From Robertmurraya korlensis NBRC 107688 (GTDB taxonomy: Bacteria; Bacillota; Bacilli; Bacillales; Cytobacillaceae): a DNA stretch of 64,000 bases. Below are positions 50,442 through 60,480 of the stretch, piece after piece. Numbering within the stretch: the stretch's first letter is position 1; every line of letters begins with the position of its first letter. The DNA lies in assembly GCF_001591645.1 (NCBI RefSeq), contig NZ_BCVH01000010.1, positions 62,001 to 126,000 on the forward strand, in the 5' to 3' direction. A program made the position numbers and the translations under genes. Below the pieces are notes generated by a model. The model saw only the letters and a list, made by a program, of their open reading frames with translations, did not search any database and had not been told where the DNA came from.

Positions 50442-52829
50442 TTGATCCAACAAATTAAAAAAGCTGCCGTTTTAGGCTCGGGGGTAATGGGGTCCGGTAT
50501 CGCCGCACACCTAGCCAATATCGGTGTTCCAACACTGCTATTAGATATTGTTCCACGCGAACTAACTGATGACGAGAAGAAAAAGGGGTTGACGCTTGAG
50601 GATAAAGCTGTAAGAAATCGAATCAGCCAAACAGCACTTCAAAAGCTCATAAAACAAAAGCCGGCACCATTAACCTCAAAAGGCAATTTGGCCCTTATTG
50701 AAGCAGGTAATTTTGAAGATGACCTTTCACGATTAAGCGAAGTTGACTGGATCATTGAAGTCGTCGTAGAAAACCTAACCATTAAACAGCAGATTTTCGA
50801 GAAGGTGGACCAATATCGAAAGCCGGGTAGCTTTGTAAGCTCAAATACTTCAGGTATTTCTGTTGAGGCCATGGCAGAAGGACGCTCTATAGACTTCCAA
50901 AAGCATTTTCTTGGTACACACTTTTTTAATCCACCTAGATACTTAAAGCTTTTAGAAATCATTCCAACCAAACATACTTCACCCGATGTACTTCATTTTA
51001 TGAAGCAATACGGGGAGGATATTCTTGGAAAAGGGGTTGTTGTTGCTAAGGACACGCCAAATTTTATCGCTAACAGAATTGGCACGTACGGTCTATTAGT
51101 GACAGTACAAGAAATGCTTAAAGGTGGGTACAGTGTTGGAGAAATTGATTCGGTAACTGGTCCATTAATTGGGCGACCAAAGAGTGCAACCTTCCGTACT
51201 TTGGATGTGGTTGGACTTGATACATTTGCGCATGTAGCAAAAAATGTGTATGAACAGGTGGAAGGTGCGGAGAAGGAAGTATTTGAAGTACCTGCCTTTA
51301 TGAACGAGATGCTACAAAAGGGTTGGCTTGGAAGCAAATCTGGTCAAGGATTCTTCCAGAAAAAAGGAAAAGAAATACTTGAATTAGACCCTGCCACTCT
51401 TGAATACGTGGAGCGGAAAAAATTAAAAACTGCCTCTGTCGAAATGAGTAAACAGGAAGAAGGACTAGCGAATAAAATGAAAGCGCTTGTATATGCGGAT
51501 GACCGTGCAGGGCAATTATTATGGAATATTTTTAGTCCAGTACTTGTTTATTCTGCAGACTTACTCGGTACAATTGCCGATGATATCGTCGCCATTGACC
51601 GTGCCATGAAATGGGGCTTCGGGTGGGAACAAGGGCCATTTGAAGTTTGGGATGCATTAGGTCTAGAAAAGTCCATTGCCAAAATGGAGAAAGATGGCCT
51701 TACCGTCTCTAGCTGGGTCAAGGAAATGCTAGCAAATGGTCATACAAGCTTTTATAAGGAAGAAGAAAATGGTGACCTTTATTTCTATACGAATGGTGAA
51801 TACAAACTAGTTGAAGAGAATCCTAAGGTTATCAATTTGAAAAAAATCAAAAAACAGCGTGGTGTGATTAAAAAGAATAGTGGTGCGAGCTTAATTGATC
51901 TCGGAGATGGAGTAGCACTTCTCGAGTTCCACTCACAAAGCAATGCGATTGGACTCGACATTGTACAAATGATTAATTTTGCCGTTGATGAAGTGGAAAA
52001 GAACTTCAAGGGCTTGGTGATCGGGAATCAAGGAAAGAACTTTTGTGTCGGTGCCAACCTTGCGATGATCCTTATGGAAGCTCAGGACGATAATATTTTT
52101 GAAATTGATATGGTTGTTCGTCACTTCCAGCAAGCGATGATGAAGATAAAATACAGCACAAAACCAGTGGTTGCTGCACCTTTTGCAATGACACTAGGTG
52201 GAGGAGCAGAGGTTTGCTTACCGGCTGCACATATCCAAGCTACGATGGAAACTTACATGGGACTCGTTGAGGCAGGAGTTGGCCTTATCCCTGGAGGTGG
52301 AGGGAATAAAGAGCTGTACATGAAGTTTTTAAGCAGCATGCCAAACGGTGTTCCATTTGATCTTCAAAACGTAGCGAATAAAGTGTTTGAAACGATTGCG
52401 ATGGCAAAGGTGTCAACATCAGGAGACGAAGCACGTGAAAACAATTTCTTAAACAAAGCTGATGGAGTTAGTGTCAATGGAGATCACCAGCTATACGATG
52501 CAAAGCAGGTTGTCCTAGCTCTTTATGAAAAAGGCTATAAGCCACCTGTTCGAAAGAAGGTACCAGTCGTTGGTGAAACAGGGTACGCTACTTTACTACT
52601 AGGAGCACAAACGATGTACTACTCCGGATATATTTCAGAGCATGATTTGAAAATTGCAAAGAAACTTGCTTATGTCATTGCCGGTGGGAAAGTTCCATTT
52701 GGAACAGAAGTAGATGAGCAATACTTACTTGATTTGGAAAAAGAAGCGTTCTTGAGCTTGATCGCAGAGCCGAAGTCACAAGCAAGAATGCAGCATATGC
52801 TCATTAAAGGAAAACCATTGCGCAACTAA
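50442..52829 (+). CDS. fadN: 3-hydroxyacyl-CoA dehydrogenase / enoyl-CoA hydratase FadN
   Basis: A 795-residue two-function enzyme of beta-oxidation. The N-terminal dehydrogenase starts with KAAVLGSGVMGSGIAAHLAN, and the C-terminal half is an enoyl-CoA hydratase (NQGKNFCVGANLAMIL, MGLVEAGVGLIPGGGGNKEL). The start is TTG 50442 behind GGGGGAG, which gives the same N-terminus as B. subtilis FadN; a start at 50385 would run through the FadR box. It leads the fadNAE operon. Confidence 0.96.
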   Translation: MIQQIKKAAVLGSGVMGSGIAAHLANIGVPTLLLDIVPRELTDDEKKKGLTLEDKAVRNRISQTALQKLIKQKPAPLTSKGNLALIEAGNFEDDLSRLSEVDWIIEVVVENLTIKQQIFEKVDQYRKPGSFVSSNTSGISVEAMAEGRSIDFQKHFLGTHFFNPPRYLKLLEIIPTKHTSPDVLHFMKQYGEDILGKGVVVAKDTPNFIANRIGTYGLLVTVQEMLKGGYSVGEIDSVTGPLIGRPKSATFRTLDVVGLDTFAHVAKNVYEQVEGAEKEVFEVPAFMNEMLQKGWLGSKSGQGFFQKKGKEILELDPATLEYVERKKLKTASVEMSKQEEGLANKMKALVYADDRAGQLLWNIFSPVLVYSADLLGTIADDIVAIDRAMKWGFGWEQGPFEVWDALGLEKSIAKMEKDGLTVSSWVKEMLANGHTSFYKEEENGDLYFYTNGEYKLVEENPKVINLKKIKKQRGVIKKNSGASLIDLGDGVALLEFHSQSNAIGLDIVQMINFAVDEVEKNFKGLVIGNQGKNFCVGANLAMILMEAQDDNIFEIDMVVRHFQQAMMKIKYSTKPVVAAPFAMTLGGGAEVCLPAAHIQATMETYMGLVEAGVGLIPGGGGNKELYMKFLSSMPNGVPFDLQNVANKVFETIAMAKVSTSGDEARENNFLNKADGVSVNGDHQLYDAKQVVLALYEKGYKPPVRKKVPVVGETGYATLLLGAQTMYYSGYISEHDLKIAKKLAYVIAGGKVPFGTEVDEQYLLDLEKEAFLSLIAEPKSQARMQHMLIKGKPLRN

Positions 52830-52873
52830 TAGATTAATAGAGTCGTAGTATAAAGTGAAAGCGAGGGAACGTG

Positions 52874-54049
52874 ATGAGAGAAGCGGTAATTGTTGCAGGA
52901 GCACGAACTCCAGTGGGGAAATCAAAAAAAGGATCGCTTGCTAGTGTTAGACCTGATGATCTTGGTGCACTGGTTGTACGAGAAACATTAAAGCGCGCGG
53001 GAAATTACGATGGGAATATTGATGATTTAATTATTGGTTGTGCTATGCCAGAAGCAGAACAAGGGCTCAATATGGCAAGGAATATTGGGGCACTTGCAGG
53101 ACTCCCTGACACGGTACCTGCTATTACCATCAACCGTTATTGTTCATCTGGTCTTCAATCGATTGCTTACGCTGCTGAAAAAATTATGATTGGTCACGCC
53201 GACACTATCATCGCTGGTGGGTCAGAATCAATGAGCTTGGTGCCGATGATGGGCCATGTAGTCAGACCAAATGCCAAGCTGGCTGAATCAGCACCGCAGT
53301 ACTATATGGGAATGGGCCACACAGCAGAAGAGGTAGCAAAGAAATTTGGAATCTCTCGTGAAGATCAGGATGCTTTTGCGGTACGCAGTCATCAAAAAGC
53401 AGCGAAAGCCCTTCAAGAAGGAAAGTTTGTTGATGAGATTGTTCCAGTAGACGTTATTCTACGTTCGATTGGGAAAGACAATAAGCTAGTTGAGAAACCG
53501 TTTGTTTTCAGTCAAGACGAAGGGGTACGTCCTGAGTCAACGATAGAAACATTAGCAAAACTTCGTCCGGCTTTTTCCGTAACAGGGACAGTAACAGCAG
53601 GAAACTCCTCACAAACAAGTGACGGTGCGGCCGCAGTTATGGTCATGGATCGAGAAAAAGCAGAGGCTCATGGACTCACTCCTCTTGTTAAGTTCAGATC
53701 GTTTGCTGTTGGAGGCGTGCCACCTGAAATTATGGGAATTGGTCCTGTTGTAGCGATTCCAAAAGCATTAAAGCTCGCTGGATTAGAGTTATCGGATATT
53801 GGATTATTTGAGCTTAATGAAGCCTTCGCCTCTCAATCCATTCAAGTCATTCGTGAGCTAGGACTTGATGAGGAAAAGGTGAATGTCAATGGTGGAGCCA
53901 TTGCACTAGGTCACCCACTTGGCTGTACTGGTGCAAAGCTAACCCTTTCTCTTATTCACGAGATGAAGCGACGCAATCAACAATTTGGGGTGGTCACCAT
54001 GTGTATCGGAGGCGGCATGGGTGCTGCTGGAGTGTTTGAACTTTTATAA
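52874..54049 (+). CDS. fadA: Acetyl-CoA acyltransferase (3-ketoacyl-CoA thiolase) FadA
   Basis: A 391-residue thiolase with the nucleophile Cys in [10 protein letters not shown], the [11 protein letters not shown] loop and [15 protein letters not shown] end. It nearly copies B. subtilis FadA. ATG 52874 follows GAGGGAA; GTG 52871 is one codon earlier. It releases acetyl-CoA in the last step of each beta-oxidation turn. Confidence 0.96.
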   Translation: MREAVIVAGARTPVGKSKKGSLASVRPDDLGALVVRETLKRAGNYDGNIDDLIIGCAMPEAEQGLNMARNIGALAGLPDTVPAITINRYCSSGLQSIAYAAEKIMIGHADTIIAGGSESMSLVPMMGHVVRPNAKLAESAPQYYMGMGHTAEEVAKKFGISREDQDAFAVRSHQKAAKALQEGKFVDEIVPVDVILRSIGKDNKLVEKPFVFSQDEGVRPESTIETLAKLRPAFSVTGTVTAGNSSQTSDGAAAVMVMDREKAEAHGLTPLVKFRSFAVGGVPPEIMGIGPVVAIPKALKLAGLELSDIGLFELNEAFASQSIQVIRELGLDEEKVNVNGGAIALGHPLGCTGAKLTLSLIHEMKRRNQQFGVVTMCIGGGMGAAGVFELL

Positions 54050-54078
54050 AGCCATCATAATAGAACGGAGGAAATAAC

Positions 54079-55863
54079 ATGACTAATCAAACAGACAAAC
54101 TTATTAAAGGTGGGAGCTTTTTAATTGAAGACGTTTCCTATGATCGAGTTTTTACTCCTGAGGATTATACAGATGAACAAAAGATGATTGCAAAAATGAC
54201 GGAGGATTTCGTTACCAATGAAGTTCTCCCTCAAGTGGAGCATATCGAAAATCACGAATTTGACCGTTCGGTAAAGCTTTTAAAAGAAGCAGGTGAACTT
54301 GGTCTTTTAGGGGCTGACGTTCCGGAAGAGTACGGCGGTTTGGCTCTTGATAAAATCAGTTCCGCATTAATCGCTGAAAAAATGTCTCGAGGTGGTGGAT
54401 TCTCGATTTCCCATGGTGCGCATGTGGGGATCGGCTCCCTTCCAATTGTATTGTTCGGAAACGAAGGTCAAAAACAAAAATACTTACCGACACTAGCAAC
54501 AGGTGAAAAGCTCGCTGCCTATGCGTTAACAGAGCCAGGCTCAGGTTCAGATGCATTAGGAGCAAGAACAACAGCGGTATTAAATGCAGAAGGAACCCAT
54601 TATGTTCTTAACGGAGAAAAGCAATGGATTACAAATGCAGGCTTTGCTGACGTATTTGTTGTCTATGCAAAAATTGATGGCGAACATTTCTCTGCTTTTA
54701 TCGTTGAAAGGGAATTTTCGGGAGTGTCTGTTGGACCAGAAGAAAAAAAGATGGGGATTAAGAGTTCTTCCACACGTACTTTGATTTTAGAAGATGCTCA
54801 AGTTCCGGTTGAGAACTTATTGGGAGAGTATGGGAAGGGTCATATTATTGCCTTTAACATTCTAAATATCGGTCGTTATAAGCTTGGGGTAGGGGCAGTG
54901 GGCGGTTCTAAAGCGGCGTTTGAGATTACGACGAAGTATACGAACCAACGCCAACAATTTAAAACAAAGCTATCCCAATTCAATTTAACAAAAGAAAAGC
55001 TCGCAACGATGGCATCAAAAATATACGCAGCGGAAAGCTCCGTTTACCGAACGGTGGGACTTTTTGAAGAGCGTATGAGCAAGCTATCGGACGAAGAAGT
55101 GAAAAATGGGAAAGCGGTAGCCGCATCCATTGCTGAATACGCAATTGAATGCTCATTAAATAAATTTTTCGCGACGGAAGTGTTGGATTACGTAGCAGAT
55201 GAAGGGGTACAGCTTCACGGTGGATATGGCTTTATGAGCGAGTATGAAATTGAAAGAGTGTACCGCGACTCTAGAATAAACCGTATCTTTGAAGGGACGA
55301 ATGAAATCAATCGACTATTAGTTCCAGGAACTTATTTAAGAAAAGCATTTAAAGGGGAACTTCCATTATTCCAGAAAGCGCAAGCCCTACAAGAAGAGCT
55401 TATGATGCTGATGCCGGAAGAACCAGGAGATGAGCCGTTAGCTCAGGAGAAGTATCTAGTGAAAAATGCAAAGAAAATTGGTCTTCTTGCTGCTGGTTTA
55501 GCTGCTCAAAAGTTTGGTAAAGCACTTGAAAGAGAGCAGGAAATTTTAGTGAACATTGCTGATATTGTATCCAATGCCTATGCAATGGAATCAGTGGTTC
55601 TAAGAACAGAGAAAGCAATCGCAAAAGATGGAGAAGATAAGAGCAAGCAAAAGCTATTATATACACAAATCTTTTGTCAGGAAGCGTTCAATGAAATTGA
55701 GCAGCATGCAAAGGAAACACTTGTGGCAACAGAAACAGGCGATGCACTCCGAATGATGATTTCCGCACTTCGTAAATTTACAAGACACACACCAATCAAC
55801 GTCATTGCGAAAAAGCGCGAAGCATCAGAAAAACTAATCGATGCAGAAAAATTTGTCCTATAA
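54079..55863 (+). CDS. fadE: Acyl-CoA dehydrogenase FadE
   Basis: A 594-residue acyl-CoA dehydrogenase of the long type (YusJ), with YALTEPGSGSDALGARTTAV, NGEKQWITNAGFADVFVVYA, LHGGYGFMSEYEIERVYRDS and the catalytic Glu in RIFEGTNEINRLL, then a C-terminal helical extension. It performs the FAD-linked first step of beta-oxidation and completes the FadR-controlled operon. Confidence 0.95.
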   Translation: MTNQTDKLIKGGSFLIEDVSYDRVFTPEDYTDEQKMIAKMTEDFVTNEVLPQVEHIENHEFDRSVKLLKEAGELGLLGADVPEEYGGLALDKISSALIAEKMSRGGGFSISHGAHVGIGSLPIVLFGNEGQKQKYLPTLATGEKLAAYALTEPGSGSDALGARTTAVLNAEGTHYVLNGEKQWITNAGFADVFVVYAKIDGEHFSAFIVEREFSGVSVGPEEKKMGIKSSSTRTLILEDAQVPVENLLGEYGKGHIIAFNILNIGRYKLGVGAVGGSKAAFEITTKYTNQRQQFKTKLSQFNLTKEKLATMASKIYAAESSVYRTVGLFEERMSKLSDEEVKNGKAVAASIAEYAIECSLNKFFATEVLDYVADEGVQLHGGYGFMSEYEIERVYRDSRINRIFEGTNEINRLLVPGTYLRKAFKGELPLFQKAQALQEELMMLMPEEPGDEPLAQEKYLVKNAKKIGLLAAGLAAQKFGKALEREQEILVNIADIVSNAYAMESVVLRTEKAIAKDGEDKSKQKLLYTQIFCQEAFNEIEQHAKETLVATETGDALRMMISALRKFTRHTPINVIAKKREASEKLIDAEKFVL

Positions 55864-55871
55864 CTAAGGAT

Positions 55872-55905
55872 AATACCCCCTTCAGGTAGCGTAGGGGGTA
55901 TTTGG
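55872..55905 (+). terminator. Hairpin after fadE
   Basis: AATACCCCC and GGGGGTATT arms around a 13-base loop. The T tract is poor (TTTGG), so termination may be partial. Confidence 0.6.
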
Positions 55906-56005
55906 TTGTAAGAATAAAATTCCTCGAAAATTTCGTAGTCAAGGTTATGAATTTGTACCTAATTATGTTAATATGCAATTGAACGTGTAAAAGGATGGTG
56001 GTAAC

Positions 56006-56368
56006 ATGGCATTGACCTTCTATTGGTATCCGAAATGTGGAACGTGTCGAAACGCAAAAAAGTGGCTAGATTCGCACAATATTCAGTATCAAGAGGTACA
56101 TATCGTAGAGCAGCCTCCTTCAAAAGCGGAACTAGAATCCTACTACAATGCAAGTGGACTTGAGCTAAAAAAATTCTTTAACACAAGTGGACAAAAATAC
56201 CGCGAGCTTGGTGTGAAAGATAAAATTGCAACATCTTCGGAGGACGAGCTTCTTGAACTTCTCGCCTCGGATGGAATGTTAATTAAGCGTCCATTGCTAA
56301 CAGATGGAGAGAAGGTAACGCTTGGCTTTAAGGAAGCAGACTATGAACAAGTATGGCTTACAAAGTAA
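56006..56368 (+). CDS. yusI: ArsC/Spx-family protein YusI
   Basis: A 120-residue thioredoxin-fold protein of the ArsC/Spx superfamily with a CxxC pair (WYPKCGTCRNAKKWL), GQKYRELGVKDKIAT and LIKRPLLTDGEKVTLGFKEA. It keeps the B. subtilis order after fadE. Its role is not known; it lacks signs of being Spx itself. Confidence 0.9.
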   Translation: MALTFYWYPKCGTCRNAKKWLDSHNIQYQEVHIVEQPPSKAELESYYNASGLELKKFFNTSGQKYRELGVKDKIATSSEDELLELLASDGMLIKRPLLTDGEKVTLGFKEADYEQVWLTK

Positions 56369-56403
56369 TCAACTATTAGTACATAATTTGGAGGGGTTTG
56401 ATC

Positions 56404-56787
56404 GTGAGTATACCAAAGGATCTACGTTATTCTGAAGAGCATGAATGGGTAAAAACAGAGGGAAATACGGTTCGTATCGGTATTACACATTTCGCTCAAT
56501 CTGAGCTTGGTGACATCGTATTTGTTGAACTTCCAGAAGTAGGAGACACAGTAACAGCTGATGAGCCGTTTGGTAGCGTTGAATCTGTTAAAACAGTTTC
56601 CGAGCTTTACGCTCCAGTAAGTGGAAAAGTAGTGGAAATAAACGAAGAGTTAAACGATAGCCCAGAGTTCGTTAACGAATCACCATACGAAAAGGCTTGG
56701 ATGATTGTTATTGAGCCAACAGATGCAAGTGAAGTAGATAAACTAATGACAGCTGATCAATATGAAGAAATGGTTAACGAAGACTAA
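56404..56787 (+). CDS. gcvH: Glycine cleavage system H protein
   Basis: A 127-residue lipoyl carrier ([19 protein letters not shown]; lipoylated K63 in [32 protein letters not shown]). The GTG at 56404, with GGAGGGG upstream, gives the same N-terminus as B. subtilis GcvH. In Bacillus it also passes lipoyl groups to other complexes, such as the one encoded at 43.6-48.4 kb. Confidence 0.96.
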   Translation: MSIPKDLRYSEEHEWVKTEGNTVRIGITHFAQSELGDIVFVELPEVGDTVTADEPFGSVESVKTVSELYAPVSGKVVEINEELNDSPEFVNESPYEKAWMIVIEPTDASEVDKLMTADQYEEMVNED

Positions 56788-56793
56788 TGTATG

Positions 56794-56818
56794 AGGCACC
56801 TTTATAGGTGTCTTTTAT
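56794..56818 (+). terminator. Terminator after gcvH
   Basis: AGGCACC and GGTGTCT arms with a 6-base loop, then a T-rich run. Confidence 0.8.
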
Positions 56819-56887
56819 TGTCTCTTTTTTTTCTAGCAAACATGGGTATGCTAAACATATAACAGAAAAGAAAGGGATGCTACCAAC

Positions 56888-57127
56888 ATGACTTTGCAGC
56901 AAGGGAAGTTAGATATTACAGACCGTGTTGTCGGGAAACTTCAAAATGGGGAAATAGTTCTTTATTTAGAAAACGAGCGAATCGGGAAGGTAACTTTACC
57001 GAGTGGTAGTAATATGCAACTTGAGCATCATTTTGAAAACGCTGGGGAGAAGATTTTTCAGCTTGTATCGACCCCATCCTCTGACGAACCAAGATATACC
57101 GATTGTGATGAGGGTGGATGGTGTTAA
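56888..57127 (+). CDS. yusG: YusG-like DUF2553 protein
   Basis: A 79-residue protein (KLDITDRVVGKLQNGEIVLY, ENERIGKVTLPSG) ending in a Cys-containing acidic tail (DCDEGGWC). It lies between gcvH and yusF, as yusG does in B. subtilis, and its start resembles that of YusG. The function is unknown. Confidence 0.82.
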   Translation: MTLQQGKLDITDRVVGKLQNGEIVLYLENERIGKVTLPSGSNMQLEHHFENAGEKIFQLVSTPSSDEPRYTDCDEGGWC

Positions 57128-57134
57128 TCTAAGA

Positions 57135-57167
57135 GCAGCGGGTGTTTTTCCGCTGTTTATTTTTTTA
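57135..57167 (+). terminator. Terminator after yusG
   Basis: CAGCGG and CCGCTG arms with an 8-base loop and a T-rich tail. Confidence 0.85.
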
Positions 57168-57256
57168 TAATAAAAATAGTTAGAGGAATTGTACACCTCT
57201 TTCGAGAATAATGAATAAAGTAAAGAAAAAATACAACATGTTCACAGGTGATGCAA

Positions 57257-57613
57257 ATGACTGAAATGAGACCTGAAAAAGTAATTATTGTGGAAGGTAC
57301 GTCAGACAAAAAGAAGGTGCAAAAGGTTATTAAGGAGCCTGTAGACATTATTTGTACGAATGGAACGATATCCCTTTCAAAGCTAGATGAGATCATTGAT
57401 GAGTTGTTTGGAAAGGATGTCTATATTCTTGTGGATGCCGATGAAGCTGGAGAAAAGCTTCGAAGATTATTTAAAAGGGAATTTCCTGAAGCAGACCATT
57501 TATACATCGATCGAACGTACAGAGAAGTCGCTACCGCACCAGAACATCATTTAGCTACTGTACTGCTCGGGGCAAACATCGACGTCTTTACGCAATTTTT
57601 AGACAAAGTGTAA
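57257..57613 (+). CDS. yusF: Toprim-domain protein YusF
   Basis: A 118-residue stand-alone Toprim domain (VIIVEGTSDKKKVQKVI, the acidic YILVDADEAGEKLRRLF, HHLATVLLGAN). Toprim modules occur in primases, topoisomerases and small nucleases of the RNase M5 type; the target of YusF is unknown. ATG 57257 is chosen with AGGTGA ahead; GTG 57248 overlaps that site. It follows B. subtilis order. Confidence 0.88.
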   Translation: MTEMRPEKVIIVEGTSDKKKVQKVIKEPVDIICTNGTISLSKLDEIIDELFGKDVYILVDADEAGEKLRRLFKREFPEADHLYIDRTYREVATAPEHHLATVLLGANIDVFTQFLDKV

Positions 57614-57627
57614 GAAGGGGTAACAAC

Positions 57628-57933
57628 ATGCAAGAATTGCTTGAAAATAACAGGGAAATACTCCTCGCGAATGAGGAGACCAAATTTCTCTACTTGTACA
57701 CACCTTTATGTGGTACATGCCAGGTAGCAGGGAAAATGCTCTCGGTCGTTGAACAGCTTTTGCCACAGCACAACTGGCTAAAGGCTGACCTAAACTATGT
57801 CCCAACGTTAGCTGAGCAATATTCGATTGAGTCAGTTCCCTGTTTACTTGTGTTAAGAAACAACGAACTTGTGAAGAAAATATATGCGTTTCAATCGGTA
57901 CCATTTTTATATGAAAGTTTAAGGTCATTGTAG
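57628..57933 (+). CDS. yusE: Thioredoxin-like protein YusE
   Basis: A 101-residue thioredoxin-fold protein with active site YTPLCGTCQVAGKML and the cis-Pro region IESVPCLLVLRN. GAAGGGG precedes the ATG, 14 bp after yusF. Its redox partner is unknown. Confidence 0.9.
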   Translation: MQELLENNREILLANEETKFLYLYTPLCGTCQVAGKMLSVVEQLLPQHNWLKADLNYVPTLAEQYSIESVPCLLVLRNNELVKKIYAFQSVPFLYESLRSL

Positions 57934-57934
57934 G

Positions 57935-57962
57935 AATCAGACAGTATTTGTCTGATTTTTTT
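57935..57962 (+). terminator. Terminator after yusE
   Basis: AATCAGACA and TGTCTGATT arms with a 5-base loop and a T run, at the stop codon. Confidence 0.92.
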
Positions 57963-58176
57963 ATTGTATATGAAATCCATAATCCTTCGACAGTAAAATT
58001 AATATCGTTCAAAAAGTTGACATATTTCTCGGGAAATGAAGTCTAACTACAGCATTCGATACAAAGCCTTGTGAGTTATCTTAACAATTGCTTGGGAATT
58101 TGTCGAAAAGATATTAAAGGTAAGACTTCTCTCCGAGTGGAATATATATAGGTATCCGGATATTGAGAGGGGAAGA

Positions 58177-58527
58177 ATGATGCTTGTCGAGTTACAAAAA
58201 ACCGTGAATGAATGGAATAACCGAAGCCATTTACTGCCTTTTTTAAAGAAGGCTTCTACCGTTATTTGTATAAAATCAGAAGATGAGGTCTTCTTTATCC
58301 ATATAAGTAAAGGGAATGTTGAATTATTATTGGAGGGAAATCATCATATCGATGCACAGCTTCAAGGAAAGAAGGATCATTTATTATCCTTGCTTCGTGG
58401 GGAGTTTAAGTTAAGACAAGCAATGGTATCGAATCTTGTTACCTTACAGGCTAGCTTTCGAACAACATTATACTTAGAAACAATGTTCTTTTTAGTAAAG
58501 CCATATAAGCTTGTGGATAATATATGA
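58177..58527 (+). CDS. yusD: YusD-like SCP2-type small protein
   Basis: A 116-residue protein that matches YusD by position and length, with a fold suggestive of SCP-2 sterol-carrier domains (LLLEGNHHIDAQLQGKKDHL, LLRGEFKLRQAMVSNLVTLQ). GAGGGG lies before two successive ATGs (58177, 58180), and either could be used. The ligand and role are unknown. Confidence 0.78.
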   Translation: MMLVELQKTVNEWNNRSHLLPFLKKASTVICIKSEDEVFFIHISKGNVELLLEGNHHIDAQLQGKKDHLLSLLRGEFKLRQAMVSNLVTLQASFRTTLYLETMFFLVKPYKLVDNI

Positions 58528-58554
58528 AACTTTTCTGAACTTTCGCAATTATCA

Positions 58555-58584
58555 TTGACTGCCTAATTTTATCCATGCTATTAT
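58555..58584 (+). promoter_or_regulatory. Promoter of the metY transcript
   Basis: TTGACT (58555-58560), 18 bp, TATTAT (58579-58584), about 30 bp before the S-box RNA. Confidence 0.7.
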
Positions 58585-58614
58585 CATCTACGTGATTGAC
58601 TTAAACATAAAATT

Positions 58615-58717
58615 CTTATCAAGAGTGGTGGAGGGACTGGCCCTTTGAGACCCGGCAACCGGTAGAATACACGGTGCTAAATCCAGCAGAGGTTACTCTG
58701 GAAGATAAGGAGAGACG
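58615..58717 (+). promoter_or_regulatory. SAM-I (S-box) riboswitch of metY
   Basis: The aptamer core is clear: CTTATC-AAGAG-GGTGGAGGGA at the 5' side, GACCCGGCAACC, then GGTGCTAAATCC-GC and a closing GGAAGATAAGGAGAG. These give the P1 stem, the kink-turn and the pseudoknot parts of the SAM-I class. With SAM bound, the terminator at 58724 forms and metY is off. Confidence 0.95.
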
Positions 58718-58723
58718 TAATTT

Positions 58724-58753
58724 CCCCCTCTTCTTAAGATGAGGGGTTTTTTA
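58724..58753 (+). terminator. Riboswitch expression-platform terminator before metY
   Basis: CCCCTC and GAGGGG arms around an 11-base loop with a T run, 29 bp ahead of the metY start. Confidence 0.93.
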
Positions 58754-58781
58754 TTACAATAAATGATTGGGAGTGAATGAA

Positions 58782-60095
58782 ATGTCAGAACAGAAGAAGT
58801 ACCGGTTAGAAACGCTTGGTGTCCATGGTGGGTTAACCCCGGATCCGGTAACTGGAGCAAGAGCTGTACCAATCTATCAAAACAATGCCTATCAGTTTAA
58901 GAACACAGAGCATGCAGCAAATCTGTTTGCACTTGCTGAGCCTGGATATATTTATACACGTATCCATAATCCAACAACTACTGTATTCGAAGAGAGGGTG
59001 GCCCTGTTAGAAGGTGGAGTAGGAGCACTTGCTGTTTCGAGTGGTATGGCAGCGATTACACTGGCCATTCTTAACTTGGCTGAAGCAGGGGATGAAATTG
59101 TTGCTGCTTCAAATCTATATGGTGGTACATATAATCTGTTCGCTGTGACTTTACCTAAATATGGAATACAAGTGAAATTTGTGGATTCCACCAATCCAGA
59201 GAACTTTAAAGAAGCTATTACAGAGAAAACAAAGGCCGTGTTTGCAGAGACAATCGGAAATCCAAGTTTGAGAATTTTAGATATCGAAGAAGTAGCAAAC
59301 ATCGCACATAATGCGGGAGTACCATTAATTATTGATAACACCTTCGCGACTCCTTATTTATGCCGTCCTATCGAGCATGGTGCCGATATCGTTATTCATT
59401 CGGCAACAAAGTGGTTATTAGGTAATGGGACTACGCTTGGAGGTATTATTGTAGACGGAGGTAAGTTTGACTGGAATTCATCGAAATTCCCTGGCTTTAC
59501 AACGCCTGACGTAAGCTATCATGATCTTGTATATAGTGAAGCAATTGGTGCCGCCGCTTATATTGTGAAAGCAAGGGTTCAATTACTGCGGGATCTTGGC
59601 CCAGCATTAAGTCCACAGAATGCATTCCAGTTCACACTGGGTTTAGAGACCCTGCATGTCAGAATGAAGGAGCATGTGGCAAATACGGAAAAGGTGGTAA
59701 ACTATTTGGAAGCCCATCCGGCAGTTAATTGGGTGATGTATCCAGGAAATAAAAAGCACCCAGACTATGAGCTTGCGAAGAAATACTTACCAAAAGGAGC
59801 GGGTTCAATCGTTGTCTTTGGAATTGACGGAGGTCGAGAGGCTGGAGCAACGTTCATAAATAGTCTTACCCTTTGGGCTCATGTCGCAAATGTAGGGGAT
59901 GCCAAAAGCTTAGTTATTCATCCAGCTAGCACCACTCATCAACAGCTGGACACTGAAGGGCTAAAAGCAGCAGGGGTTCCAGAGGACTTAATTCGCCTAT
60001 CAATAGGGATTGAAAATGTAGAAGATTTAGTTGAAGATCTCGAGCAAGCGATTACATTAGCGACAGGCAAAACGTCACTTACTAGCAATGTGTAA
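58782..60095 (+). CDS. metY: O-acetylhomoserine sulfhydrylase
   Basis: A 437-residue PLP enzyme of the Cys/Met metabolism family that makes homocysteine from O-acetylhomoserine and sulfide. Typical segments are [55 protein letters not shown] and the PLP-Lys in [17 protein letters not shown] 58782 is behind GGGAGTG; TTG 58767 overlaps it. SAM control through the riboswitch fits methionine synthesis. Confidence 0.95.
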   Translation: MSEQKKYRLETLGVHGGLTPDPVTGARAVPIYQNNAYQFKNTEHAANLFALAEPGYIYTRIHNPTTTVFEERVALLEGGVGALAVSSGMAAITLAILNLAEAGDEIVAASNLYGGTYNLFAVTLPKYGIQVKFVDSTNPENFKEAITEKTKAVFAETIGNPSLRILDIEEVANIAHNAGVPLIIDNTFATPYLCRPIEHGADIVIHSATKWLLGNGTTLGGIIVDGGKFDWNSSKFPGFTTPDVSYHDLVYSEAIGAAAYIVKARVQLLRDLGPALSPQNAFQFTLGLETLHVRMKEHVANTEKVVNYLEAHPAVNWVMYPGNKKHPDYELAKKYLPKGAGSIVVFGIDGGREAGATFINSLTLWAHVANVGDAKSLVIHPASTTHQQLDTEGLKAAGVPEDLIRLSIGIENVEDLVEDLEQAITLATGKTSLTSNV

Positions 60096-60123
60096 TCCAT
60101 AAGATTTTTGTCGAAATTTATCG

Positions 60124-60152
60124 TTGACACTCTTATTTTTCCATGATACGAT
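60124..60152 (+). promoter_or_regulatory. Promoter of the metNPQ transcript
   Basis: TTGACA (60124-60129), 17 bp, TACGAT (60147-60152), about 50 bp before the second S-box. Confidence 0.78.
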
Positions 60153-60201
60153 AGCAATCGTGATTAAGACTACAACTAAAAAGTTCATATAAATTGATAA
60201 G

Positions 60202-60305
60202 CTCTTATCAAGAGAGGTGGAGGGATGTGCCCTATGAAGCCCGGCAACCGTCATATATTGAAATGGTGCCAATTCACACAAAGCGTATGCTTTGATAGAT
60301 GAGAG
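60202..60305 (+). promoter_or_regulatory. SAM-I (S-box) riboswitch of metNPQ
   Basis: CTCTTATCAAGAG-GGTGGAGGGA, AAGCCCGGCAACC, GGTGCCAATTC and a closing GATAGATGAGAG show a second SAM-I aptamer. The P1 3' arm is less regular than in the metY copy. It controls the methionine ABC transporter through the terminator at 60323. The remaining leader 60352-60480 holds only the ribosome site; I saw nothing else in it. Confidence 0.94.
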
Positions 60306-60322
60306 AAAGGTAATTGTTTCTG

Positions 60323-60351
60323 CCTTTCTGCTCATGCAGAAAGGTTTTTTT
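60323..60351 (+). terminator. Riboswitch expression-platform terminator before metN
   Basis: CCTTTCTGC and GCAGAAAGG arms with a 4-base loop and a seven-T tail. Confidence 0.95.
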
Positions 60352-60480
60352 GTTCTTATAGATTGTCCTCATTCGAATAGGAATGGAACGGATGTTAGAA
60401 CATAGGGGAAATGAAGCCTTCTGTAGCACGAAACCATGTAGTTTTATCAGAATAATCGGAAATGGAAGGAGGAGAAACCT

